A DNA stretch of 64,000 nt from NCBI RefSeq assembly GCF_000814025.1, contig NZ_JWLL01000006.1, positions 682,001-746,000 of the forward strand. Reading direction: 5' to 3'. Source of the DNA: Tateyamaria sp. ANG-S1. GTDB taxonomy: Bacteria; Pseudomonadota; Alphaproteobacteria; Rhodobacterales; Rhodobacteraceae. Positions 8,879 to 16,308 of the stretch are shown piece after piece. How positions within the stretch are numbered: position 1 is the first letter of the stretch; each line of letters opens with the position of its first letter. Below the pieces are notes generated by a model. That model saw only the letters and a list, made by a program, of their open reading frames with translations. It did no database searches and was not told where the DNA came from. The position numbers and the translations under genes were made by a program.

Positions 8879-9820
8879 ATGGTCAGGTTCAGCACAGGCG
8901 GCCGCCCCTCGACCCCGATTAAGCCGACCTCAGTCTCCGCACATCCTCTCGATCCAACATACGAGCCCGTCCTTGGGCCCATTCTCAGCGTCAAGATGTA
9001 TGGACGGCAGGACCGTTTGCTGGCGATGCTTCTGGAAGTGTTGTCGCCCAGGTTGGACCAGCTCGAAGCGCGCGGCATGCTCGCGAAGTGGTTTTTTGTT
9101 AGATACGCGGACGGGGACACACATTTTCGCCTGCGCCTTTTTGCCGGCAACGCCGAGGGCTCTCAAGAGGTCCTTCAGCGCGTCGGCACGTTGCTCGACC
9201 GCATGATGCGCGACGGTCAGATCGACCGCTGGACAATTGAACCCTACCGCCGGGAATGGGCGCGCTTCGGCGGAAAGGCAGCGATGCCATGCGTCGAAAA
9301 ACTGTTCAGCTTTGACAGCAAACAGGCCATCACGACGATCAAGGCACTGGCGGCCGAGGGGCGCTATACCGCAGACACCGCACGTCCCGCGGCGGTCGCT
9401 CTCACCCTCGGATGGTACCGGGCCGTGGCGATGACCAGGACACAGTCGCAGGATCTGATCAGGCACATGTGTCAACGATTGCGCACCAGCACGGGGGCCG
9501 AGCGCGGCGCATATCGGGAAGATGTGTCCGCCGCGATTGCCGCAATTAAGGAAGGCAGTTCATACCCGGCCCCGATGATCCACGCACAGAGTGCACAGCG
9601 CCTGACGCAGCTTGGCCAAAGCCCTCATTTTTCGACAACACTCGAAAATGTCACGACGTCCCTCATCAACATGTCGCTCAACCGGCTCATGCCCCACTGG
9701 TCGCGCGAGGAAGAGCACCGGATCTATCTTGCCGCGCAAACCTGCCTGCACGCCTATCCGGAGATATGGAACCAGGTTGCGCTTCAGGATGAACAAACGC
9801 CACGCGCCCTTGCAGGATGA
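8879..9820 (+). CDS. Orphan LanB C-terminal / thiopeptide-type bacteriocin biosynthesis domain
   Basis: About 313 aa matching only the C-terminal elimination domain of class I lanthipeptide dehydratases (Lant_dehydr_C). Visible marks are 'WFFVRYADGDTHFRLRL', the following 'EPYRREWARFGG' and 'EKLFSFDS'. In full LanB the N-terminal ~700-aa glutamylation domain precedes this and is absent here. I chose ATG 8879 (AGGGG 8 nt upstream), and the frame is open from 8801. It may be a stand-alone split enzyme or a fragment left by a deletion. No LanC, transporter or convincing precursor peptide is adjacent. Confidence 0.7.
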   Translation: MVRFSTGGRPSTPIKPTSVSAHPLDPTYEPVLGPILSVKMYGRQDRLLAMLLEVLSPRLDQLEARGMLAKWFFVRYADGDTHFRLRLFAGNAEGSQEVLQRVGTLLDRMMRDGQIDRWTIEPYRREWARFGGKAAMPCVEKLFSFDSKQAITTIKALAAEGRYTADTARPAAVALTLGWYRAVAMTRTQSQDLIRHMCQRLRTSTGAERGAYREDVSAAIAAIKEGSSYPAPMIHAQSAQRLTQLGQSPHFSTTLENVTTSLINMSLNRLMPHWSREEEHRIYLAAQTCLHAYPEIWNQVALQDEQTPRALAG

Positions 9821-9991
9821 CCCCGCACCCAGCCGCATCACCAACCGGCGCCGCGCCCAGGCGGTGCCGGTAGCTCATCGTGTGGACAGCTGGCAACGCA
9901 TGCGATGCGCCAATCCGATTGAACCGTGAGGCATAAAAACAGCTTCACCCGCACCGCGCGGCGCCGCATTCTGCGCGCAGGAGACAAGCAC

Positions 9992-10519
9992 ATGCAGAAA
10001 GATACCACTCCGCAGCCTACCCCACAAAGCCGAACCCTCGTGGCCCCGGGCGCCATTTCCCTGTCCGAAGCGCAGGCTTTCCTCAAACGCTGCTTTGCAG
10101 CGGCCTACCCGTCAATGGCGACGGCTGACATCCTAGACAACGTCGAAAGGGTCCAGACCGCCGAGATCCTCGCCGAAGATGTCGATGACCGACGGCTCGT
10201 TGCAGCGCGCAGCCAAGAAAACCTTGTCGGCATGGGCGTCGGTGTCCTGCGCCACGGCACGCTCTATGCGTGGGGCTTCTACGTCGACCCCGCCCTGCAC
10301 CGGACCGGCATAGGGCGCCGTATCATGGCAGCACTTTGCGCGGATCTGGCGGATGACGCGATGGTTGAGGTGCAGGTCTATACCGAAAGCCACGATGCCA
10401 TCGCTTTTTACACCGCGCTCGGCTTTACGACAGCCGGGCGCATCGAAACAGAACTCTTCCCCGGACACATGTGCACGCTCAGCATCATGGCCGCCAAACG
10501 CAGCACCCTGGAGATCTGA
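9992..10519 (+). CDS. GNAT-family N-acetyltransferase
   Basis: A 175-aa single-domain acetyltransferase. The acetyl-CoA loop is in 'GFYVDPALHRTGIGRRIM' (Q/R-x-x-G-x-G/A pattern), followed by 'AIAFYTALGFTTAGR', the usual GNAT C-terminal signature. The ATG at 9992 has AGGAG 8 nt upstream. It lies 170 bp after the LanB-like gene on the same strand. A role as a self-protecting or tailoring enzyme for a peptide would fit but is speculation. Confidence 0.85.
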   Translation: MQKDTTPQPTPQSRTLVAPGAISLSEAQAFLKRCFAAAYPSMATADILDNVERVQTAEILAEDVDDRRLVAARSQENLVGMGVGVLRHGTLYAWGFYVDPALHRTGIGRRIMAALCADLADDAMVEVQVYTESHDAIAFYTALGFTTAGRIETELFPGHMCTLSIMAAKRSTLEI

Positions 10520-10630
10520 CATCGCGGCTATAGACGGCGCCCCCCAACCAAACGAACGATATCAGGTCGGGATCTGTTGCTTCAAACGGGTAGAGCGCAC
10601 AATTGCCACCTTCATGTCAAACTAGTGACC

Positions 10631-11584
10631 CTAACCCGATGCGTCCGGCGCGTTAAACCGGCTCTCCGCAATCAGCGCCTTGTACGCCGCCCTCAGCCGC
10701 AAAAACACCGGCCCGGCCACGCCACCGCCGATCACCCGCCCGTCAATCTCGAACACCGGGGTCTGCGCCCCGAAGGTGCCGGTCAGAAACGCCTCATCCG
10801 CGCTGTAGGTATCGACCAGCGAATAGTTCCGCTCGAACACCGGGATGCCCTCCGCCCGGCACAGATCAATCACCTTCTGCCGGGTGATCCCGTTCATGCA
10901 ATAGTCCCCGGTCGAGGTCCAAACCGCCCCTTTCTTCACGATGAAGAAGTTGCAGGCGTTGGTCGTGTTCACAAAGCCAAAGGGGTCGAGCATCAGAGCC
11001 TCATCCGCCCCCGCCCGGACGGCATGGTTCAGGGCGATGATGCAGTTCAGCTTGGAATGCGAGTTCAGCTTCGCATCCTGCGTCAGCGGCAGACCCCGAT
11101 GATGCGGCACCGTATGCAGCCGGATGCCACGCGCCACCACGCTCTCATCCGGTTTCGAATGCTCGGCGATGATGACGATGGTTGACCCCCACAGGCTCAG
11201 ATGCGGATGCTGGAACGGCTTGGCCTTGCGGCCCCGCGTCACCATCAGGCGTACATGAACATCCGTGTGCATCTCATTGGCTTGCAACGTTTTCCACACC
11301 GCACCTTTCAGCGCATCCCGGTCCAGCCCAATGTCAATCTCGGTATAGGCCGCCGCCTCGAACAACCGATCCAGATGGTCGTCGAAAAACGGGATATGCC
11401 CGTCACAGAGGCGCAAACCTTCCCAGATCCCATCGCCCAACATGAACCCACTGTCATAAACGGACACAACCGCCTGATCACGCGGCACAATCTGGCCATC
11501 GACATAGATCAGAATGTGATCGTTGCGCTCATCAGCGGCGGCGTCATGGGTCGAGATGGGGGTGTCTGTCATAGGCACCGTCAT
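10631..11584 (-). CDS. Class IV PLP aminotransferase (D-amino acid / branched-chain type)
   Basis: A fold-type IV aminotransferase of 317 aa. The N-terminal 'VYDSGFMLGDGIWEGL' and the region 'QDAKLNSHSKLNCI' carry the expected PLP lysine. The usual Glu before the phosphate-binding loop is replaced in 'FVNTTNACNFF', so ordinary branched-chain activity is uncertain and D-amino acid or amine specificity is possible. C-terminal 'GITRQKVIDL' and 'TGTFGAQTPV' support the fold. Start ATG 11584 (GGGGTGG upstream) is preferred over ATG 11572. Confidence 0.85.
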   Translation of the reverse strand: MTVPMTDTPISTHDAAADERNDHILIYVDGQIVPRDQAVVSVYDSGFMLGDGIWEGLRLCDGHIPFFDDHLDRLFEAAAYTEIDIGLDRDALKGAVWKTLQANEMHTDVHVRLMVTRGRKAKPFQHPHLSLWGSTIVIIAEHSKPDESVVARGIRLHTVPHHRGLPLTQDAKLNSHSKLNCIIALNHAVRAGADEALMLDPFGFVNTTNACNFFIVKKGAVWTSTGDYCMNGITRQKVIDLCRAEGIPVFERNYSLVDTYSADEAFLTGTFGAQTPVFEIDGRVIGGGVAGPVFLRLRAAYKALIAESRFNAPDASG

Positions 11585-11672
11585 GCCACCCCGCCACTGC
11601 ACCGCGCAAGGCGCTTTGCACTCGGATGCGCCCTGCCCTACACCTGTGCCAAACACAGGGGAGCGGACGGAC

Positions 11673-12128
11673 ATGATCACACGGGACGGCACACTCGACG
11701 ACGTGGAGCAGATGAGCGCGTTCCTGCAGGAGCTGACCGCCTTGGGCAAACGCACCAGCCGGGACGATCCGGACCACGTGCGCAACTATTACATCCTCGG
11801 CGAAAACAGGATTCGCCTGACCGTGGCGGAAGAGGACGGCACCATCCTCGGCTTCCAGGCCCTGAGCCTCGCAACACCCGGCAACCCGTGGGGGGTGGAG
11901 CCCGGCTGGGGCGTCATCGGCACCCATATCGCCCCCTCGGCCGCGCGGCGCGGTGTCGGACGCACACTTTTTCCCATCACACGACAGGCCGCGCGCGAGG
12001 CCGGTCTGTCCTCCATCGACGCCTCCATCGGTGCCACCAACGCCGAGGGCCAGGCCTATTACGAAGCCATGGGCTTCCGCACCTACCGCGAACCCGACGG
12101 GCTGGTCTGCAAACGCTACGACCTCTAG
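11673..12128 (+). CDS. GNAT-family N-acetyltransferase
   Basis: A 151-aa acetyltransferase. The CoA-binding segment is 'IGTHIAPSAARRGVGRTLF', followed by 'AYYEAMGFRTYRE', standard for GNAT enzymes. The ATG at 11673 is preceded by GGGGAG at about 10 nt. It diverges from the aminotransferase across an ~88-bp gap that must hold both promoters. The acceptor substrate is unknown. Confidence 0.88.
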   Translation: MITRDGTLDDVEQMSAFLQELTALGKRTSRDDPDHVRNYYILGENRIRLTVAEEDGTILGFQALSLATPGNPWGVEPGWGVIGTHIAPSAARRGVGRTLFPITRQAAREAGLSSIDASIGATNAEGQAYYEAMGFRTYREPDGLVCKRYDL

Positions 12129-12175
12129 GCACGGACCCGTTTGCATGGGGCAAACACCTGCGCCATGGTGCGGCG

Positions 12176-13105
12176 ATGACGACGACCTACACGATCCATT
12201 CCGACCGCCTAACGGCCACCTTCGACCCCGATGGCGCACGCATGCGCAGCCTGCACCTTGATGGCGGACCAAACCTGATCCTCGACGCGGATGAAGGCAT
12301 CACCTCGGCACTGCGCGACACATACGGGGGCACCATCGTAGGGCCTTTGGCAAACCGGGTGCGCGGCGGCAAGGTGCCTTTGGGCGCCGTCGTTCACCAA
12401 ATGCCCTGCAACGAAAACGGAACCACGGCGCTGCACAGCGGGCCAGATGGCCTCGACCGGATGCAATGGACGGCGAGCGCACAGGACAATGCTACACTGA
12501 CGTTCACCTGCCACCTGCCCGATGGCCATGGCGGCCTGCCCGGCAACCGGGACGTGTCGGTCACGTTCACACTCACATCGAACACCCTGACGCTACGCAT
12601 CGCAATGACCACGGACGCGCCCACACCCGCCTCCATCGCGCATCACCCTTACTGGCGGGTCACGGGCGGCCACAGCCTGCGCATCCACGCCGACCACTAC
12701 CTGCCTACAGATGACGCAAACCTGCCCACGGGCCGCATCGCCCCGGTCGCGGGCACGCCTTTCGACCACCGCACCCCAAGGCCCATTGATCCCGGCACGG
12801 ATCACAATTTTTGCGTGGCAGACATGACGTCACCGACCCCGCGTCCAATGGCGATCTTGCACACAAAGACCCACACGCTGCAGATCGACAGCACGGAATC
12901 GGGGCTACAGGCCTATTCCGGCGCGTTCCTGCCCGAGATCCCGCAGGCGAACATCGCCCCCCTCGCAGGCATCGCGCTGGAACCGCAGGGCTGGCCCGAC
13001 GCCGTCAACCACACACATTTCCCGGATGTCATCGTAACGCCGGATCACCCTTACGTGCAGACCACGACATATAGGCTGACACCGCTGCTTAAGCGCGCCA
13101 CATAA
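12176..13105 (+). CDS. Aldose 1-epimerase (GalM-like)
   Basis: A 309-aa beta-sandwich mutarotase of the aldose 1-epimerase family, interconverting sugar anomers. Residues fitting the active site are the histidines in 'SIAHHPYWRV' and the catalytic Glu in 'IALEPQGWPDA'. The N-terminal 'YGGTIVGPLANRVRGG' gives the conserved R after the N of the family. It follows the GNAT by 47 bp. Paralogs such as YeaD/YihR differ little at this level, so the exact sugar is not stated. Confidence 0.88.
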   Translation: MTTTYTIHSDRLTATFDPDGARMRSLHLDGGPNLILDADEGITSALRDTYGGTIVGPLANRVRGGKVPLGAVVHQMPCNENGTTALHSGPDGLDRMQWTASAQDNATLTFTCHLPDGHGGLPGNRDVSVTFTLTSNTLTLRIAMTTDAPTPASIAHHPYWRVTGGHSLRIHADHYLPTDDANLPTGRIAPVAGTPFDHRTPRPIDPGTDHNFCVADMTSPTPRPMAILHTKTHTLQIDSTESGLQAYSGAFLPEIPQANIAPLAGIALEPQGWPDAVNHTHFPDVIVTPDHPYVQTTTYRLTPLLKRAT

Positions 13106-13202
13106 TAGCCACATTTCAGCCATGACCTCGGCACAGACCCGTGCTGGGGTGAAGTGGTCGCATCCTGTTCGCGGCCAGCGACAAAACGTAAGAGGTAACG
13201 AA

Positions 13203-13307
13203 ATGTCGAGCAAACCACGCCCCGAGGCGGCACAACAACCGCCGCAACCGCAACCCAAGAAAGAGTCCAAACCGGCCCCGGTGATCACGGACTACGCCAG
13301 CATCTAA
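13203..13307 (+). CDS. Short proline/glutamine-rich peptide
   Basis: A 34-codon frame, MSSKPRPEAAQQPPQ..., with AAGAGG 7-8 nt before the ATG. It is very rich in Pro, Gln and Lys and likely disordered. No family is recognised. The good ribosome-binding site is the only support, so it may not be a real gene. Confidence 0.3.
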   Translation: MSSKPRPEAAQQPPQPQPKKESKPAPVITDYASI

Positions 13308-13348
13308 CGCGGCGTGACACCGCGGAGACGGCTGGATATGGTCGCGGC

Positions 13349-13678
13349 ATGAGCGAGCCTGTATCCTCCATCCGCAACCTTGGTCCGGCCATGGACGCCG
13401 CCTGTGCCAAGGCAGGTATTCACGATGCCGAAACCCTCCGCACGCTAGGCGCCGACGAAGCCTATGCCCGGCTCCTGCGCAGCGGCATACGCCCTCATTT
13501 CATCGGCTACTACGTGCTCGTCATGGGGCTGCAGGGCCGCCCCTGGAACGACTGCAAGGGCGACGAGAAAAAGGCGCTGCGCAAACGCTTCGACGCGATC
13601 AAGGCGCAAGCCTTCGACAAGGACCTCAGCGCCTTTGAACGCGCGCTGGACGAGATCGGCGTGATCGCCAAACCCTGA
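13349..13678 (+). CDS. TfoX C-terminal domain protein
   Basis: A 109-aa protein that corresponds to the C-terminal helix-hairpin-helix-like half of TfoX/Sxy. Signatures are 'IRNLGPAMDAACAKAGI', 'LRTLGADEAYARLL' and the tail 'YYVLVMGLQGRPWND'. The N-terminal TfoX domain is absent, as in many alphaproteobacterial homologs. TfoX proteins regulate competence in gammaproteobacteria, but the role of isolated C-terminal domains is not known. Confidence 0.85.
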   Translation: MSEPVSSIRNLGPAMDAACAKAGIHDAETLRTLGADEAYARLLRSGIRPHFIGYYVLVMGLQGRPWNDCKGDEKKALRKRFDAIKAQAFDKDLSAFERALDEIGVIAKP

Positions 13679-13715
13679 CACTTTGGGAACTTCCATCGCC
13701 GTCCCTAGGTCAGTT

Positions 13716-13919
13716 GTGCAAACGCAGCACAGCCGAAAGGACGGCACAACGGACCTGATCCGCATCATCCTCTGTATCGTTCTGCCCCCGCTGGCCGTGT
13801 TCCTGTAAGTCGGCATTGGCAAGCATTTCTGGATCAACATCCTGATGGCCCTTTTGGGCTACATCCCCGGCATCGTGCCCGCCGTCTGCATCATCGCCCG
13901 CACGCCAGAACATACCTGA
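13716..13919 (+). pseudogene. Pmp3/YqaE-family membrane protein with in-frame stop
   Basis: Conceptual translation from a GTG at 13716 gives two hydrophobic helices with the Pmp3/YqaE pattern: 'LCIVLPPLAVFL' and 'LLGYIPGIVPAVCII'. A TAA at 13806-13808 falls exactly where family members have Gln (V-F-L-Q-V-G), so a single C-to-T change explains it. No ATG start is seen either. The family are small stress-related membrane proteins. This copy is probably dead. Confidence 0.7.
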
Positions 13920-13962
13920 TCGAGCGGCACAACTTGACCATCTCGACCGCATCGCCCGGACC

Positions 13963-14289
13963 ATGGACCGGGCGGTGCGCTTGCCCATAGTCGAGGTGCA
14001 CGTGAGCCTCCACAGCATTCTCGGCCTGATCTCCGGCGCGTGCTACGTCCTGACCCTCAGGTCTGCGGGTTACATCGAACTGAGGGCGCACCGCATGCGT
14101 ACACACGGTGCATTGAAAGCGCGCATGCTGGGACACGTCGGCATAGATGCCGTAATCGGATTCATCTCGCTGGTAGACGATCTCTCTGATATCGGTTGGA
14201 GAGCCAACACCCGCAACGCAGCCTTGTTGCAAAGGCATTTTGAACGACATCCAGAGCCAGCATCGCACGGTACGGTCACGTTCTATTAA
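13963..14289 (+). CDS. DUF4112-family protein, diverged and probably 5'-truncated
   Basis: 108 aa from ATG 13963. Similarity to DUF4112 is visible in 'RTMDRAVRLP', 'HSILGLI', 'GIDAVIG' and 'DIGWRANTRNAALLQRHFE'. The usual P-G-I-G-D core of the domain is replaced by S-G-A-C-Y, and residues before M1 that belong to the domain are in frame but lack a start codon. Together with the broken Pmp3 gene 44 bp upstream, this points to a decaying membrane-protein pair. Confidence 0.6.
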   Translation: MDRAVRLPIVEVHVSLHSILGLISGACYVLTLRSAGYIELRAHRMRTHGALKARMLGHVGIDAVIGFISLVDDLSDIGWRANTRNAALLQRHFERHPEPASHGTVTFY

Positions 14290-14522
14290 CCATCAATGGC
14301 CAAGCTCTGCCGGATACTACATCCGGTGGCTTTCCGGCAAAAGGGCACAACGCCGGTGTACAGGGGGTGCACAAGGGGTGTACGGGTGGTGCATAGGCGT
14401 CATCGACCCCAGAAGCGATAAAAATAAATTATTTTCAGATAGTTACCGAATGTACTTGAACTTCAAACACATCTAAAACAACATCCGTTGCGCGCACGCC
14501 CCATTAACCACTCATCAATCAA
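14290..14522. other. Gene-free stretch between DUF4112 remnant and ndk
   Basis: I see no supported gene. A 78-codon open frame (14240-14476) has no family features. The left part holds an 11-bp tandem repeat, and the right part (about 14415-14480) is notably AT-rich against the GC-rich background. It could be degraded coding sequence or regulatory DNA. Confidence 0.5.
14355..14398 (+). repeat. Four tandem 11-bp repeats (GGTGYAYRNNN)
   Basis: Four consecutive units, GGTGTACAGGG, GGTGCACAAGG, GGTGTACGGGT and GGTGCATAGGC, sharing GGTG(T/C)A(C/T) at an exact 11-bp period. The period is close to one DNA turn and is not a multiple of three, so it suggests a DNA-level signal (protein-binding iterons) rather than coding sequence. 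Confidence 0.6.
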
Positions 14523-14557
14523 CAAAAAACCGGCGCACCCGAAGGGCACGCCGGTGT
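14522..14557 (-). terminator. Rho-independent terminator of ndk
   Basis: On the minus strand, ACCGGCGTGCCC, loop TTCG, GGTGCGCCGGT, then TTTTTTG. It is a strong GC stem with a tetraloop and a U-run, 30 bp past the ndk stop codon. Confidence 0.85.
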
Positions 14558-14586
14558 ATCACATCTGCACGGAAGGTGCGGCAGGC

Positions 14587-15009
14587 TTAGCCCACCAACT
14601 CCAGACCCGAGAAGAAGTAGGCGATCTCGACCGCAGCCGTCTCCGGCGCGTCCGACCCGTGAACCGAGTTCTCACCCACGCTCTCCGCAAACTCCGCCCG
14701 GATCGTCCCCGGCTCAGCGTCGGCGGGGTTGGTCGCACCCATCACTTCGCGGTTCTTGGCAATGGCGCCCTCACCTTCCAGAACCTGCGCCACGATCGGG
14801 GCCGACGCCATGAATTCGCACAGCTCGTCATAGAACGGGCGCTCCGCATGCACGGCATAGAATACACCCGCCTGCGCCTTGGTCAGATGGATGCGCTTTT
14901 GCGCCACGATGCGCAGGCCCGCCTCTTCGAACTTGGCGTTGATCGCACCTGTCAGGTTGCGGCGGGTGGCATCGGGTTTGATGATGGAAAAGGTGCGTTC
15001 GAGCGCCAT
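14587..15009 (-). CDS. ndk: Nucleoside diphosphate kinase
   Basis: Equilibrates NTP and NDP pools through a phospho-histidine. It is 140 aa, full length. The N-terminal '[11 protein letters not shown]' and the active-site block '[10 protein letters not shown]' with the catalytic His are intact. GAGAGACCC lies just before the ATG. It is followed by its own strong terminator and is separated from the upstream MFS gene by about 60 bp. Confidence 0.97.
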   Translation of the reverse strand: MALERTFSIIKPDATRRNLTGAINAKFEEAGLRIVAQKRIHLTKAQAGVFYAVHAERPFYDELCEFMASAPIVAQVLEGEGAIAKNREVMGATNPADAEPGTIRAEFAESVGENSVHGSDAPETAAVEIAYFFSGLELVG

Positions 15010-15069
15010 TGGGTCTCTCCTGTCAGCGGCATCCGGGACCGTCCCGGTGCAAAATTCTGCGCCCCCGTA

Positions 15070-16263
15070 TCACGGGGTTTTGGGCTTGGAAACCCCTGTC
15101 TCGCTTGTCTCCCAGGCCGCGGCGGCCAGTGCTGCAATCAGCGCCAGACCAAGGGTGATAAGCATCAAAAGCAGGAGCCCATCCGCCGTCGCCCGCCCGC
15201 TTAACACAGCCGTCGTCACCCAACTCAGCCCCGCGCCGACAGCCAGCACAATCGCACCGCCGAACCCCGACGCACTGCCCGCCAGATCGGGCCGCACCGA
15301 CAGCGCTCCCGCATTGGCATTGGCCAGCGATAGGCCATTGCCGATCCCCACTGTCACCGTGCTCAAAAACAGCGGCCAGACCAGCGCCCCACCGCTAGCG
15401 TAGTAGGCAAAGGCCAAACCCAGCCCCGCAATCGGCACCACTCGGCCCAGCAGGATCAACCGCATCGGCCCCACCCGCTGCACCAGCCGCGCCGACACAC
15501 CGGCCCCCAGGATGAACCCCGCCGTCGTGGACCCCAACCCGATCCCGATCTGCGCCGGGTTCAGCCCAAACACATCTGCCGCCACAAAGGGCGCGCCGGT
15601 CAGAAACATGAAAAACGTCCCAACCCCAAGGGCTTGCACCCCGACATACGCCCAGAAGAGCCGCGCGCGCAGCAGCGCCCCAAACTCCATCCGACGTCCC
15701 GGCCCGGGTGCATGCGTCTCGCTCAGGTCCCGCCAGCACCATACCAACAGTCCCAGCGCCAGCGCCCCATAGGTCACAAAAACCGACCGCCAGCCAAAGG
15801 CAGTGTCGAGCACTCCACCCACCATAGGCGCCAGCATCGGCGCAATCGCCATGGCCGAGGCAATCAGTGACAGCTTCGCCGCCGCCACGCGCCCGTCATA
15901 CATATCCCGCACCACGGCAGAGGCGAGCACGCTGCCCCCCACAGCCACGGCCTGCCCTGTCCGCGCGATCAGAAACAGCGTGATGTTGTCCGCCATCGAA
16001 CACAGCACCGACGCCACCGCGTAGACGACAAGCAGCCCGAGGATCACAGGCCGCCGCCCGACCCGATCCGACAGCGGCCCGATCAGCACCTGCAATACGG
16101 CAGCCGTCAGCATGTAGAGGGAAATGGACCGCCCCATGACCGCCTCCGACACCCCGAACGCTTCGCGCATCGCAGGCAGCGCAGGTAGAAACATATTCAG
16201 CGTCAGCACACTCAGCGCCGTCAGCAAAACGAGGGTCACAAGGTGGGGCGGCGTCCGGGTCAT
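15070..16263 (-). CDS. MFS drug exporter, Bcr/CflA family
   Basis: A 397-aa transporter with about 12 hydrophobic helices. The first helix is 'LLTALSVLTLNMFLPALP' and the loop 2-3 motif is 'GPLSDRVGRRP', typical of major facilitator proton antiporters. The pattern 'NMFLPALPAM' with 'YMLTAAVLQVLIGPLSD' is characteristic of Bcr/CflA multidrug exporters. The real substrate is unknown. It diverges from the ABC-F gene over a 45-bp gap. Confidence 0.9.
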   Translation of the reverse strand: MTRTPPHLVTLVLLTALSVLTLNMFLPALPAMREAFGVSEAVMGRSISLYMLTAAVLQVLIGPLSDRVGRRPVILGLLVVYAVASVLCSMADNITLFLIARTGQAVAVGGSVLASAVVRDMYDGRVAAAKLSLIASAMAIAPMLAPMVGGVLDTAFGWRSVFVTYGALALGLLVWCWRDLSETHAPGPGRRMEFGALLRARLFWAYVGVQALGVGTFFMFLTGAPFVAADVFGLNPAQIGIGLGSTTAGFILGAGVSARLVQRVGPMRLILLGRVVPIAGLGLAFAYYASGGALVWPLFLSTVTVGIGNGLSLANANAGALSVRPDLAGSASGFGGAIVLAVGAGLSWVTTAVLSGRATADGLLLLMLITLGLALIAALAAAAWETSETGVSKPKTP

Positions 16264-16308
16264 CCGCCGGGGCTAGCACGCCCCGCAACCCTCTGCTAGA
16301 GCGCGCCT

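Noticed and set aside
8206-9150. 314-codon minus-strand open frame across the primase/LanB region
   Set aside because: It spans two unrelated plus-strand genes with recognised domains and shows no domain of its own.
9788-9929. 46-codon frame after the LanB-like gene, considered as a lanthipeptide precursor
   Set aside because: It has one Cys, few Ser/Thr, an Arg-rich composition, overlaps the end of the LanB-like gene and lacks a leader-core pattern.
10580-10610. GGGTAGAGC stretch resembling a tRNA D-arm
   Set aside because: No acceptor, anticodon or T-arm can be folded around it.
13710-14018. Minus-strand frame over the Pmp3/DUF4112 remnants
   Set aside because: The plus strand carries recognisable Pmp3 and DUF4112 patterns; the minus frame is low-complexity and without motif.
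14240-14476. 78-codon plus frame before ndk
   Set aside because: It overlaps the DUF4112 end, passes through the 11-bp repeats (not a multiple of three) and has no ribosome-binding site or family features.
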